Assembly (NCBI GenBank): GCA_029945375.1
Contig: CM057059.1
Span: 4,154,001 to 4,218,000 of the forward strand
Length of the DNA: 64,000 nucleotides
DNA from: Agaricus subrufescens
Taxonomy: Eukaryota > Basidiomycota > Agaricomycetes > Agaricales > Agaricaceae
Direction: 5' to 3'
Shown: positions 33,274 to 44,100 of the stretch, one piece after another
How the letters are laid out: each line of letters starts with the position of its first letter
How positions within the stretch are numbered: the stretch's first letter is position 1
The notes under the pieces: model-generated
What the model saw: the letters and a program-made list of their open reading frames with translations, nothing else
What the model was told of the DNA's origin: nothing
Databases searched by the model: none
Made by a program: the position numbers and the translations under genes

Positions 33274-33375
33274 GCCATATGGAGGAGAGTGATCAGCTTC
33301 AGCCCCTCCAAATCGTTAACACTATTTTGGTGTATATAATTATATTGTATCATATTCATATTGATCTAGGACAAC

Positions 33376-33512
33376 TATTCTCTAATAGTCTACATAACAC
33401 TATCCAATTTAAACATAGTCATCTTCAGAAGGCGTCCGGCTTGATTATTCTCTAATAGTCTACATAACACTATCCAATTTAAACATTGTCATCTTCATAA
33501 GGCGTCCGGCTC
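33376..33512. repeat. 70-bp tandem duplication
   Basis: tattctctaatagtctacat and what follows repeats with a 70-bp period (33376 and 33446), both ending ggcgtccggct; four or so mismatches by eye. Lies 3' of the coiled-coil gene. Confidence 0.85.
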
Positions 33513-33990
33513 TGTCAATCAACCCACAGGGCTCTGTTTGCCATTTACGTCAAGTGCAGACTTTACCAACCCATTCATCTTGCCTTGTGTGCCCATTCCA
33601 AACACTGCAGCATATATAGCCATAATGAACGTCAACCAAGTCAACGAAGTCGATCCTTTATTATCATCATTCTGCTTTCCAGTTCAGGGTATTCTGTATC
33701 GAGCACTATGAGTAACACTCACAGCATCACGAACGTTGACAAGCGTTGACGGTAAGTATGATTATTGTTGCTTTAACGGCAAATCCATTCATCTGATAGT
33801 ACTGTCGCCTCCTTTCTCTTACCTCTCTCTCAGTTATATTTCAATCGCGAAGTTAGGTGAGGCTAGTCGAGAACTTAACATGATGAAAAGAATGGGCTTC
33901 AGGAAGCTTGTCTACGGCTCAACTATCTTTTTTCTTGCCTCCTCCTGTGAACACCAAAATACTATGTCTATAAAGTTTGAGTGACATTCG
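33513..33990. other. Region with weak signs of a short transcript
   Basis: Contains ATG AAC GTC AAC at about 33625 followed by a short open frame (NVNQVNEVDPLLSSFCFPVQ) and splice-like sites (gacg|gtaagta at about 33750; cctctctctcag at about 33834), but no coherent protein could be assembled. Treated as unresolved. Confidence 0.3.
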
Positions 33991-35146
33991 CTAAATCAAT
34001 CTATTACACCTTTCACAGTGATAGAGTGGGCTCCTGTCTCCGTCAAGCATCTTTTTTATCAACCGCCGCTCTCCCTCATCATCAATGCATCCTATTTCCT
34101 GATACTCTTTACTCCAATTGTCAATAAACGGTTTCGGACCCGTTATCACCCATGGCTCCGCCTTGGTTTCAGACAAGCCTCCTCTACCCCTTACCCACGG
34201 AATGTTGTACAACATTTCTACACAACTACCTATATTACCCTCATTCACATCAGTGATTGCATCCCGGGGTGAGCCGCCGGTGAAATTTTTGATCAAACAG
34301 TGGGAATGCCACCACCGCCGGCATACCTTACACCAGTGTTGCTTGTCTTTGTCCGGGTGGTATGGCAAGTTACAAGTACAATCAAGGACTACACCCTGCG
34401 AACACAAAAATGGATTGACCACACTGGACCGAAGTAGAGACACAAAAAGTGCTTACCTCCAATGACCAAGGCCTACTTTCGGCGCGCTGAATCAATCGCC
34501 ACCTGTAATACCAACCTCCTTTGTTTATATATTCATCCTGATGTTTGCTGTCCTCCAGCTTGACCACATTTGCAATATCTATTATGACAGGGTCGTTAGG
34601 TATCGCTCTTATATTAAGATGTTTTATGTACCCTCAACAACAGCGGAGCTGACAATGTCCTTGTGACTAGACAAAAGAACTTCTGTCCGACCCATATAAT
34701 GCAATAACTCTCTGTGCCTGGTCCAGTGTATGAGGCGCGAGAAACCCAAAGGACAGTAAAGACTTACCTCGACGACATGCGAGCCAGAGCGATGGCATCC
34801 TCCTTCTTGTAATACCAGTAGCCCTGTATCCACTGGTCTTGCTTATCTTGATGAACACCGGTGAGTAGCATCAACCAATAACCTGCCGCACCGGCGGTGG
34901 TGTTTGCGGTGGTGTTGTTTCCGTCGTTCCCTTCGAAGCGTACATACACACTACCCGACAAAGCTGAATACAATGAAAGTTAGAACAAGAACTGCTGCAC
35001 CTTTGACCTGCTCTAACTCGTTGTTGATTGCCTACAGGCCCAATCCAGCCAAACGGAATTTGAGGCAGACTTTCGATGTCACGGAGAGAAGGAAACATGG
35101 GCACGGTGAGACATTGACAGCATGTCTCAGATCTAATATCTTTCAT
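33991..35146 (-). CDS. BAH-PHD chromatin reader
   Basis: Five exons, 35146-35008, 34963-34768, 34717-34632, 34578-34457 and 34395-33991, have consistent phases and encode 315 residues (start MKDIRSETCCQCLTVPMFPS). Residues ~45-180 form a BAH domain: GSVYVRFEG, YWLMLLTGV, WIQGYWYYKKEDAIA, the typical ELL...SSHKDIVSSAVV segment, and GGWYYRWRLI. Residues ~185-315 hold a PHD-type finger: DCTCNLPYHPDKD, WCKVCRRWWHSHCL and YHCERCNRLI give Cys4-His-Cys3 spacing with a long insert. BAH-PHD proteins bind modified histone tails (PHD often binds methylated H3) or nucleosomes. It lies among coiled-coil and histone-like accessory genes, so a role in local chromatin is plausible but inferred. The insert between the finger's last cysteine pairs (about 75 residues) is unusually long. 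Confidence 0.78.
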
Positions 35147-35515
35147 TATCAACAAATCGAGTCAACGGAGCTCCGCATAGCCAATGGGCGGCACTCATAC
35201 TATCTAATACTATTAGCTTAGATCCAATTTAAACAGGTCCAATGTTACACGAGTCCACCGTCAATATAAAACGATACTCTTCAGACTTGAGTGGACCCTT
35301 TTAGCTCTCTCAGGTAGTAAAAACATATATTCTACTATTCTTTAAGTCTCTACTCCCACCTTGCCGTTCCAGTAAAGCCTCTTATATTCCTCCAATGCCG
35401 CACTGGGATCCCTCATTTTTTTCATCCTCCCTCCCGATACACCATCGACGTGTCGCTGTGCTTCCGCTCTAACAGATCTCTTAATCAGTATCCAATTAAC
35501 TATCCAGTTCTGCTC
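35147..35515. other. Intergenic, nothing recognised
   Basis: AT-rich sequence between two minus-strand genes; would contain the promoter of the BAH-PHD gene. No motif assigned. Confidence 0.35.
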
Positions 35516-35893
35516 TTACTCTGTACCGTAGATTCCTGGCACACGCCCAAGCCATACTAGATAGCACTCTTCCCTCTTCGGGATAAACCTAATTCTTTCC
35601 TCGACCTCTTTAACTGTCGGCGGATCTCTCAAGATCACGATTCCCGACGACTCCGATGACGCTGAGCCCTCCGTAACCGTTGTTTCTCCACTATTCTGAA
35701 AATCTGGCGGGTATTCTGATTGAAGGTCTTCCACCCGAGCCTCAAGGTCTGCAATTCATGAGAAATGTCCGACAAATTAGATACCACATTCCTTACCATC
35801 AATTGCATCAACCAAATCCCCAAACTTTTCACGAACTTGCGCCACACCTTGGCTTACACTGTCGAGTACATATTCAATCTCCCTGGCCCACAT
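35516..35893 (-). CDS. Small acidic helical protein, unknown
   Basis: Two exons, 35893-35797 and 35748-35516 (48-nt GT-AG intron, phase 1), encode 109 residues. The N-terminal part is helical and probably coiled coil (MWAREIEYVLDSVSQGVAQV, EKFGDLVDAIDDLEARVEDL), the middle is acidic/Ser-rich, and the end reads PTVKEVEERIRF, ECYLVWLGRVPGIYGTE. It does not show the LPxRPD block of the neighbouring coiled-coil family, so it is listed as unrecognised. The start could lie further upstream in another exon. Confidence 0.5.
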
Positions 35894-36063
35894 GGAAGTT
35901 GATGTTAATCCTCAAATCACGCCATACCTTTCATTTTGTCTACCATTTGTCATCCTCAATGTTTCTTCATGCCGAACCCCAACGATCAATTCCGCTACTA
36001 TTTATTTGTTTTTATACGATTATCGTTGATATATATCAAAGTAACAGATCAATGCGCATGCTC

Positions 36064-36192
36064 CACTGTGAGCCCAAAAGGGTTGTTTTTCTCCAAGTTA
36101 AACGTAAGTAAGTATAAATAACAAGCACTAGCGTGGTTTTTTGAAAGTACAAATTAAATGCATTTAATTTCCCCGCTTTTGGGCTCACAGTG
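36064..36192. mobile_element. CACTG-ended MITE-like element with 17-bp inverted repeats
   Basis: Perfect 17-bp terminal inverted repeats, CACTGTGAGCCCAAAAG (36064-36080) and CTTTTGGGCTCACAGTG (36176-36192), bound a 129-bp AT-rich interior that contains the palindrome attaaatgcatttaat. The trinucleotide ctc flanks both ends (36061-36063 and 36193-36195) and may be a 3-bp target duplication. CACTG ends with 3-bp duplications fit CACTA/EnSpm-type non-autonomous elements. A related single end (cactgtagtgagcccaaaaa) is seen near 55056. Confidence 0.65.
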
Positions 36193-38104
36193 CTCCTGAG
36201 CAGTATTCCTTTCGCGATCGCAACGACATCGAGCTTACATACTACAGGTGGGTAACCCCTCTTCTGTGTATTTCACCACTATTATGGCTTTTATAGTCAA
36301 TCTCCGCCTATTCAAACACTGACTATGGGTCCTTCCTCTGCGAGTTAGGTAGGGCTGGTGGGCGAGTTCTTACGGGTACAAAACTCCATACTTCATATGC
36401 ACAAAAATTGGTGCAGCGTTTTGTTCCGATCACAACGAAAGTAGACTTTATAGACTAGAACAAGCGTCGCTAATATATATATCATAAGTATCATGGCTTT
36501 TATAGCAAATTCACGCACGTTTTCAACACCAATAACCCTATCACTGTGTTCATCATCAGAGTGATATACTCATACTTTTCTTCTCGCTGGCCGTGGTGGT
36601 CCTGAGCTCCTCAAGCGTACACAAAAGGCTTACTTTGAACGTCCTACCACCGCCCTTCCCTACCTTCGTCTGTTCCAATCCAAGGTTAGTAAGGAGCGGG
36701 GCCACCCGGGGATCCGGACTATCGTGGGGTTTATAATGACAGTACACACATTGTAACACCCACAGTGCATCGGCAGGCACCCAGGCCCTGTCGATGACGT
36801 CTTGGTGTACCCCCAGCGTGTGTACGCCAGCGGCGGTGGTCAGCAAGTCACCATCGTGCTTGGAATGTGGTAAACTGTGCCCCTCAAGTTTACACAAACG
36901 GTTTACTTTGACTGTCATACAACTGCCCTTCCCTACCTTCGTCTCTTCCAATCCACGGTTAGTAAGCAGCGGTGCCGGCGGGGTCCGCCCATAGAGTAAG
37001 CGCAGGAAAGAGGTTAGTATGCAGCGGTGTTCTTTTGTTGCTGCCCCCATTGGTTCAGTCCATAGTCCGTTACATCGGAAGCACTCAAAAATAATGGTTT
37101 CAAAATCTATCCCACCGATGAATCTGAATCAGTCCATTTGTCACCACGGTGCTTGTCTGGATGACTTTGATTCCGCTGTATCACTGTGTTTATCATCAGA
37201 GCGATATAATGGTGCTATTATTTTCGCTGTTCGTGGTGGTCCTGAGTTCCTCAAGCGTACACAAAACGCTTACTTTGAATGTCGAACCACTTCCCTTCCC
37301 TACCTTCGTCTGTTCCAATGTGTATGCCGGCGAGTCGCTATCGCGGTTGAAATGCGGTAAACACTGACCCCCACTCTCCTGGATCCTTTGACGGCGAAAC
37401 TACGCATGATAATAGCAAGAGAAACCTGAATATCCGCCTTCTCGCGCTCAGTTTGACGTATCAAATACGTGGCAGTCGTGGTACTACGCACCCCATGGAT
37501 TATGTGTAGTACCCCCTTCCTCGTTGCTGTTCATAGCTTGATCTCACGATAGGGACAACTGTCAAGGCTGTGAACTAGCACCATAGCCTGCCTAGCGCTT
37601 ACCGGACTATTGTGGGGTTTATACCGACTAGACTGTAAGAGTGTTGTCACACCGACTGCGAGTCAGGGAAGCTCTTGGGTCCTGTACATGACTTCTTCCT
37701 GTTGGTCCTGAGGTCTTCAAGCTTATACACAAAGCTTACTTTGAACATCATACCACTGCCCTTCCTCACCTTCGTCTCTACCAGTCCAAGGTTAGTATGG
37801 TTACTTTGAACATCGTACCATACCCCTGCCCCACCTTCGGCGCCGGCGGGGTCCCGTATAGACACAGAGGGCAGAGAAATGTTAGTAGGGAGCAGAGGTC
37901 TTCTGTTACGGCCACCATTGGTTTCTGTCCATCTTTTGTTATAGTGGAAGCACTCAAAGGCACTCGTGGTTGTACTGAGCGGCTCAAGGGTACACAGAAC
38001 GCTTACTTTGAACGTCGTACCACTGCACATCCTCAGCTTCTTCTCTACCGGTCCAAGGTTAGTAAGGATCGGCGCCGGCGGGTTCCACGCATAGGGAAGG
38101 CGAG
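36193..38104. repeat. Dispersed ~90-bp repeat block leading into the GA-rich satellite
   Basis: Several copies of a segment with ctcaagcgtacacaaaa, cttactttgaacgtc and ccttccctaccttcgtct (about 36612, 36890, 37250, 37697, 37980) separated by unrelated sequence. Larger copies 36547-36700 and 37186-37330 also share the atcatcagagtgatata start. Most copies end gttagtaaggagcgg, close to the ggttagtagggagggg core of the next satellite, so the satellite may have grown from this sequence. No gene supported. Confidence 0.6.
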
Positions 38105-41100
38105 TAGTGAGGGGCCCTGGGTCTAGAGAAAGAGGTAGGAGTAGGGAGGGACACCCCAGAAAACGAGGCAGGAGAAAGGCTAGTAGGAGGGGCGCCACCG
38201 GCCCCGGGCTCAGAAAAAGAGGCAGGAGAAAAATTAGTAAGGAGGGGCACAGCCAGAAAAAGAGTCGGGAGAAAGGGCAGTAGGGAGGGGCGCCGGCCCC
38301 GGGCCTAGAAAAAGAGGCAGGAGAAAGGTTAGTAAGGAGGGGTGCCCCCAGAAAAAGAGGCGGGACAAAGGGCCGTAGGGAGGGGCGCCCAAGGGCCCCG
38401 GGGATGGGAACAGAGGCATGAGAAAGGTTAGTAGGGAGGGGCGCCCCTCTGCTCCGCCCATAGAGAAAGAGGCTAGAGAAAGGGTAGTAAATAATGGCGC
38501 TCTTCTGTGGCTACCACCATTAGTTCCGGTCCATCATCCGTTACATCGGAAGAACTGAAGAGCAATGGTTTCAAAAACTACGCTACTGATGGATCTGTAT
38601 CAGCATAGAAAAAAAGGCAGGAGATAGGTCAGTAAGGAGGGGTGCCGCCGGTGTGCGTCTATAGGCAGGAGAAAAGGTAGCAGGGAGGGTCACCACCGGG
38701 CCCGGGACTAGAAAAACGAGGCAGGAGACAGGTTAGTAGGGAGGGGCGCCCCCATAAAAAGGGAAGTAGAAAGGCTAGTAGAGAGGTTCGCCCCGGGCCC
38801 GGGCCTAGAGAAAGAGGCAGCATAAAGGTTAGTAGGGAGGGACGTCCTGAGAAAAAGAGGCAGGAGAAGGGGCAGTATGGAAGGGTGCCCAAGGTCCCCT
38901 GGCAGATGGAAAGAGGCATGAGAAAGGTGGGTAGGGAGAGCCGGCCCCAGAAAAAGAGGCAGGAGAAAGGGTGGAGGAGGGAGGTTAGGCGCTCGCAGAA
39001 AAAGAGGCAGGAGAAAGGATAGTAGGGCGGGGCGCCGTGCCCTGGGCACAGGAAAAGAGGCATGAGAAAGGTTAGTAGGGAGGGGCGCCACCAGAAAAAG
39101 AGGCAGGATGAAGCACAGTAGGGAGGGGCGCCCAATAGTGGAGTGAATGTTTGCTTGGGCTGCAACAGGAACAGTAGGAGCTGCAACGGCACTTTCACGT
39201 ACAGGTAAAGTTGCAGTGGTAGCTGAGATTCTCTCCCTTTCCGAAGTGAAATCAGCACCACCCGAGCCTTTACAATCCAAGGGAACCAGCTCGAGCAATG
39301 GTCTCAAAGGCTATGCTACCGATGAAAGCATACCAGCATAGAAAAAGAGGCAGTAGATAGGTTAGGAAGAGGGGCGCCGCCGGGCTGTGCGTATAGAGAT
39401 AGTAGCGAGAAGTGCCTGTAGAAAAAGAGGTAGGACAAAGGGTAGTAGGGAGGGGCGCCGCCGGGCTGCGGGCCCAGGAAAAGAGGCATGAGAAAGGTTA
39501 GTAGAGAGGCGTCCCCAGAAAAAGAGGCAGGGGAAAGGGTAGTAGGGAGGGGCGCCCAAGGTCTCCGGGCCTAGTGAAAGAGGCATGAGAAAGGTTAGTA
39601 GGGAGGGGCGCCCCCAGAAAAAGAGGCAGGAGAAAGCACAGTAGGGAGGGGCGCTCAAGAGTGGAGTGAATGTTTGCTTGGGCTGCAACAGGAACAGTAG
39701 GAGCTGCAACGGCACTTTCGCATACAACAGGTAAGGTTGCAGTGATAGCTGAGATCCTCTCCATTTCCGAAGCGAAATCAGCACCACCCGAGCCTTTACA
39801 ATCCAAGGGAACCAGCTTGAGCAATGGTCTCAAAAGCTATGTTACCGATGAATCTATACAAGCATAGAAAAAGAGGCAGTAGACAGGTTAGGAAGAGGGG
39901 CGCCGACGCGCTGCGCGTATAGAGAAAGAGGTAGGAGAAAGGGTAGCAGGGAGGGGCGCCGCCGGGCCCCGGACTAGGAAAAGAGGCAGGAGAGAGGTTA
40001 GTAGGGAGAGGAGCCCCCAGAAAAAATAAGAAGGAGAAAGACTAGTAGGGAGGGGCGCCCACAGAAAAAGATGCAGGAGAAAGGGCAGTCGGAGGGGCGC
40101 CGCCGGCCCCGGGGCCTAGGAAAAGAAGCCTGAGAAAGGTTAGTAGGGAGGGGCGCCCCAGGAAAAGAGGCAAAAGAAAGGGTAGCAGGGAGGGGCCCCG
40201 GGCCTAGAGAAAGAGGCAGGAGACTGGTTAGTAAGGAGGGGCGCCACCAGAAAAAGAGGCAGGAGAAAGCACAGTAAGGAGGGGCGCCCAAGAGTGGAGT
40301 GAATGTTTGCTTAGGCTGCAACAGGAACAGTAGGAGCTGCAACGGCACTTTCACGTACAAGGGATAAAGCTACAGTGATAGCTGAGATCCTCTCCCTTTC
40401 CGAAGCGAAATCAGTACCACTCGAGCCTTTATAAGCCACGGGAACCAGCTTGAGCAATGGGTTCGTAATCTATGCTACTGATGAATGTGTATCAGCATAG
40501 ACACAGAGGCAGGAGATAGGTCAGTAAGGAGGAGCGCCACTGCGCTGTAGAGAAAGAGGTAGGAGCAAGGGTAACAGGGAGGGGCGCCGGAAAAGAGGCA
40601 TAAGAAAGGTTAGTAGGTAGGGGCGCCCCCAGAAAAAGAGGCAGGAGAAAGGGTAGTAGGGAGGGGCGCCCAAGGTCTCCGGGCCTAGTGAAAGAGGCAT
40701 GAGAAAGGTTAGTAGGGAGGGCGCCCCCAGAAAAAGAGGCAGGAGAAAGCACAGTAGGGAGGGGCGCCCAATAGTGGAGTGAATGTTTGCTTGGGCTGCA
40801 ACAGGAACAGTAGGAGCTGCAACGGCACTTTCGCATACAACAGGTAAGGTTGCAGTGATAGCTGAGTTCCTCTCCCTTTCCGAAGCGAAATCAGCACCAC
40901 CCGAGCCTTTATAAGCCACGGGAACCAGCTTGAGCAATGGGTTCGTAATCTATGCTACTGATGAATGTGTATCAGCATAGACACAGAGGCAGGAGATAGG
41001 TCAGTAAGGAGGAGCGCCACTGCGCTGTAGAGAAAGAGGTAGGAGAAAGGGTAACAGGGAGGGGCGCCGCCAGGACCCGGGCCTGGAAAAGAGGCAGGAG

Positions 41101-44100
41101 AAAGGTTAGTAAGGAGGGGCGCCCCCAGAAAAAGGGGCAGGAGCAAGGTTAGTAGGGCGGGGCGCCGCCGCGCCCTGGGCCCAGGAAAAGAGGCATGAGA
41201 ACGGTTAGTAGGGAGGGGCGCCCCAGAAAAAGAGGCAGGATGAAGCACAGTAGGGAGGGGCGCCCAAGAGTGGAGTGAATGTTTGCTTGGGCTGCAACAG
41301 GAACAGTAGGAGCTGCAACGGCACTTTCACGTACAACAGGTAAGGTTTCAGTGATAGCTGAGCTCCTCTCCCTTTCCGAAGCGAAATCAGCACCACCCGA
41401 GCCTTTATTATGCACGGGAACCAGCTTGAGCAATGGGTTCGCAATCTAGGCTACTGATGAATGTGTATCAGCATAGACACAGAGGCAGGAGATAGGACAG
41501 TAAGCAGGGGCGCCGCCGGGCTGCGCCTACAGAGCAAGAGGTAGGAGAAAGGGTAGCAGGGAGGGCCGCCGCCGGGACGCGGGCCTAGAAAGGAGGCAGG
41601 AGAAAGGTTAGTAAGGAGGGGCGCCCCCAGAAAAAGCGGCAGGAGAAAGTGAGGGGGGCCGCCGGGCCCCGGGCCCAGGAAAAGAGGCCTGAGAAAGGTT
41701 AGTAGGGAGGGGCGCCCCCAGAAGAAGAGGCAGGAGAAAGGGTAGCAGGGAGGGGCGCTGCCAGGACCGGTCCTAGAAAAAGAGGCATGAGAAAGGTTAG
41801 TAGGGAGGGGCGCCCCCAGCAAAAAAGGCAGAAGAAAGGCCAGTAGGGAGGGACACTGCCGGGACCCGGGCCCAGGAAAAGAGGCAGGAGAAAGGAGGGT
41901 AAGGAGGGGCGCCCCCAGCAAAAGAGGAAAGAGAAAGGGTAGCAGGGAGGGCCGCCGCCGGGACGCGGGCCTAGAAAAAGAGGCAGGTGAAAGGTTAGCA
42001 GGGAGGGGCGCCCCCAGAAAAAGTGGCAGGAGAAAGTGAGGGGCGCCGCCGGGCCCCGGCCCAGAAAAAGAGGCATGAGAAATGTTAGTAGGGTGAGGCG
42101 CCTGCAGAAAAAGAGGCAGGGCAAAGGGTAGTAGGGAGGGGCGCGGACGGGCCCCGGGCCCAGGAAAAGAGGCATTAGAAAGGTTAGTAGGCAGGGGCGC
42201 CCCCACAAAAAGAGGCAGGAGAAAGGATAGTAGGGCGGGGCTCCGCCGGGCCCCGGACACAGGAAAGGAGGCATGAGAAAGGTTACTAGGTAGGGGAGCC
42301 CCCAGAAAAAGAGGCAGGAGGAAGCACAGTAGGGAGGGGCGCCCAAGAGTGGAGTGAATGTTTGCTTGGGCTGCAACAGGAACAGTAGGAACTGCAACGG
42401 CACTTTCACATACAACAGGTAAAGTTGCAGTGATAGCTGAGATCCTCGCCATTTCCGAAGTGAAATCAGCACCACCCGAGCCTTTATAATCCAAGGGAAC
42501 CAGCTCGAGCAATGGTCTCAAAGGCTATGCTACCGATGAAAGCATACCAGCATAGAAAAAGAGGCAGTAGGTAGGTTAGCAAGAGGGGTGCCGCCGGGCT
42601 GCGCGCATAGAGAAAGAGGTAGGAGAAAGGGTAGCAGGGAGGGGCGCCGCCGGGCCCAGAGTAGAAAAAGAGGCAGGAGAGAGGTTAGTAAGGAGAGGCG
42701 CCCCCAGAAAAAAGAAGGAGAAAGGTTAGTAGGGAGGGGCGCTCCCCAAAACCAGGCAGGAGAAATTGTAGCAGGGAGGGGTCCTAGAGACAGCGGCAGG
42801 AGAGAGGTTAGTAGCGAGAGGCGCCTGCAGAAAAACAGGCAGGACAAAGGGTAGTAGGGAGGGGCGCCGCCGGGCCCGGGCCCAGGAAAAGAGGCATAAG
42901 AAAGGTTAGTAGGTAGGGGCGCCCCCAGAAAAAGAGGCAGGAGAAAGGGTAGTAGAGAGGGGCGCCCAAGGTCTCCGGGCCTAGTGAAAGAGGCATGAGA
43001 AAGGTTAGTAGGGAGGGCGCCCCCAGAAAAAGAGGCAGGAGAAAGCACAGTAGGGAGGGGCGCCCAATAGTGGAGTGAATGTTTGCTTGGGCTGCAACAG
43101 GAGCATTAGGAGCACTGCTTGGCTTTTTATATCCCTAACGGGTAAATTCGGTAATCATTGATTCTCCCTTCAAAAATAATCAGCACTTATTTGAGCTATT
43201 ATACGCGGGGAACCCAGCTTGAGCAATGGGTTCACAATCTAGGCTACGTAGATATCAGCGCCAGACACAGAGGCAGGAGATAGGTCAGTAAGGAGGAGCG
43301 CCACTGGGCTGCGCGTATAGAGAAAGAGGTAGGAGAAAGGGTAGCAGGGGGGGGCGCCGCCGGGCCCCGGACTAGGAAAAGAGGCAGGAGAGAGGTTAGT
43401 AGGGAGAGGCGCCCCCAGAAAAAAGATGAAGGAGAAAGACTAGTAGGGAGGGGCGCTCTAGGCCTAGAGAAAGTGGCAGGGGAAAGGTTAGTAGGGAGGG
43501 GCGCCCACAGAAAAAGATGCAGGAGAAAGGGTAGTCGGGAGGGGTGCCGCTGGCCCCGGGGCCTAGGAAAAGAATCCTGAGAAAGGTTGGTAGGGAGGGG
43601 CGCCCCAGGAAAAGAGGCAAAAGAAAGGGTAGCAGGGAGGGGCCCCGGGCCTAGAGAAAGAGGCAGGAGACAGGTCAGTAAGGAGGGGCGCCACCAGAAA
43701 AAGAGGCAGGAGAAAGCACAGTAAGGAGGGGCGCCCAAGAGTGGAGTGAATGTTTGCTTGGGCTGCAACAGGAACAGTAGGAGCTGCAACAGCACTTTCA
43801 CGTACAACAGGTAAAATTGCAGTGATAGCTGAGATCCTCTCCCTTTCCGAAGCGAAATCAGCACCACCCGAGCCTTTATAATCCAAAGGAACCAGCTTGA
43901 GCAATGGTTTCAAAAACTATGCTACCAATGAATTTGTATCAGCATAGAAAAAGAGCCAGGAGATAGGTCAGCAAGGAGGGGCCCCACGGGGCTGTATCTA
44001 TCGAGGAAGAGGTAGGAGCAATGGTGGTACGGATGGACGCCGCCAGGCTGTGTATAGAGAAATAGGTAGGAGAAATGCTAGTAGGGAGGGGTGCCGCCGG

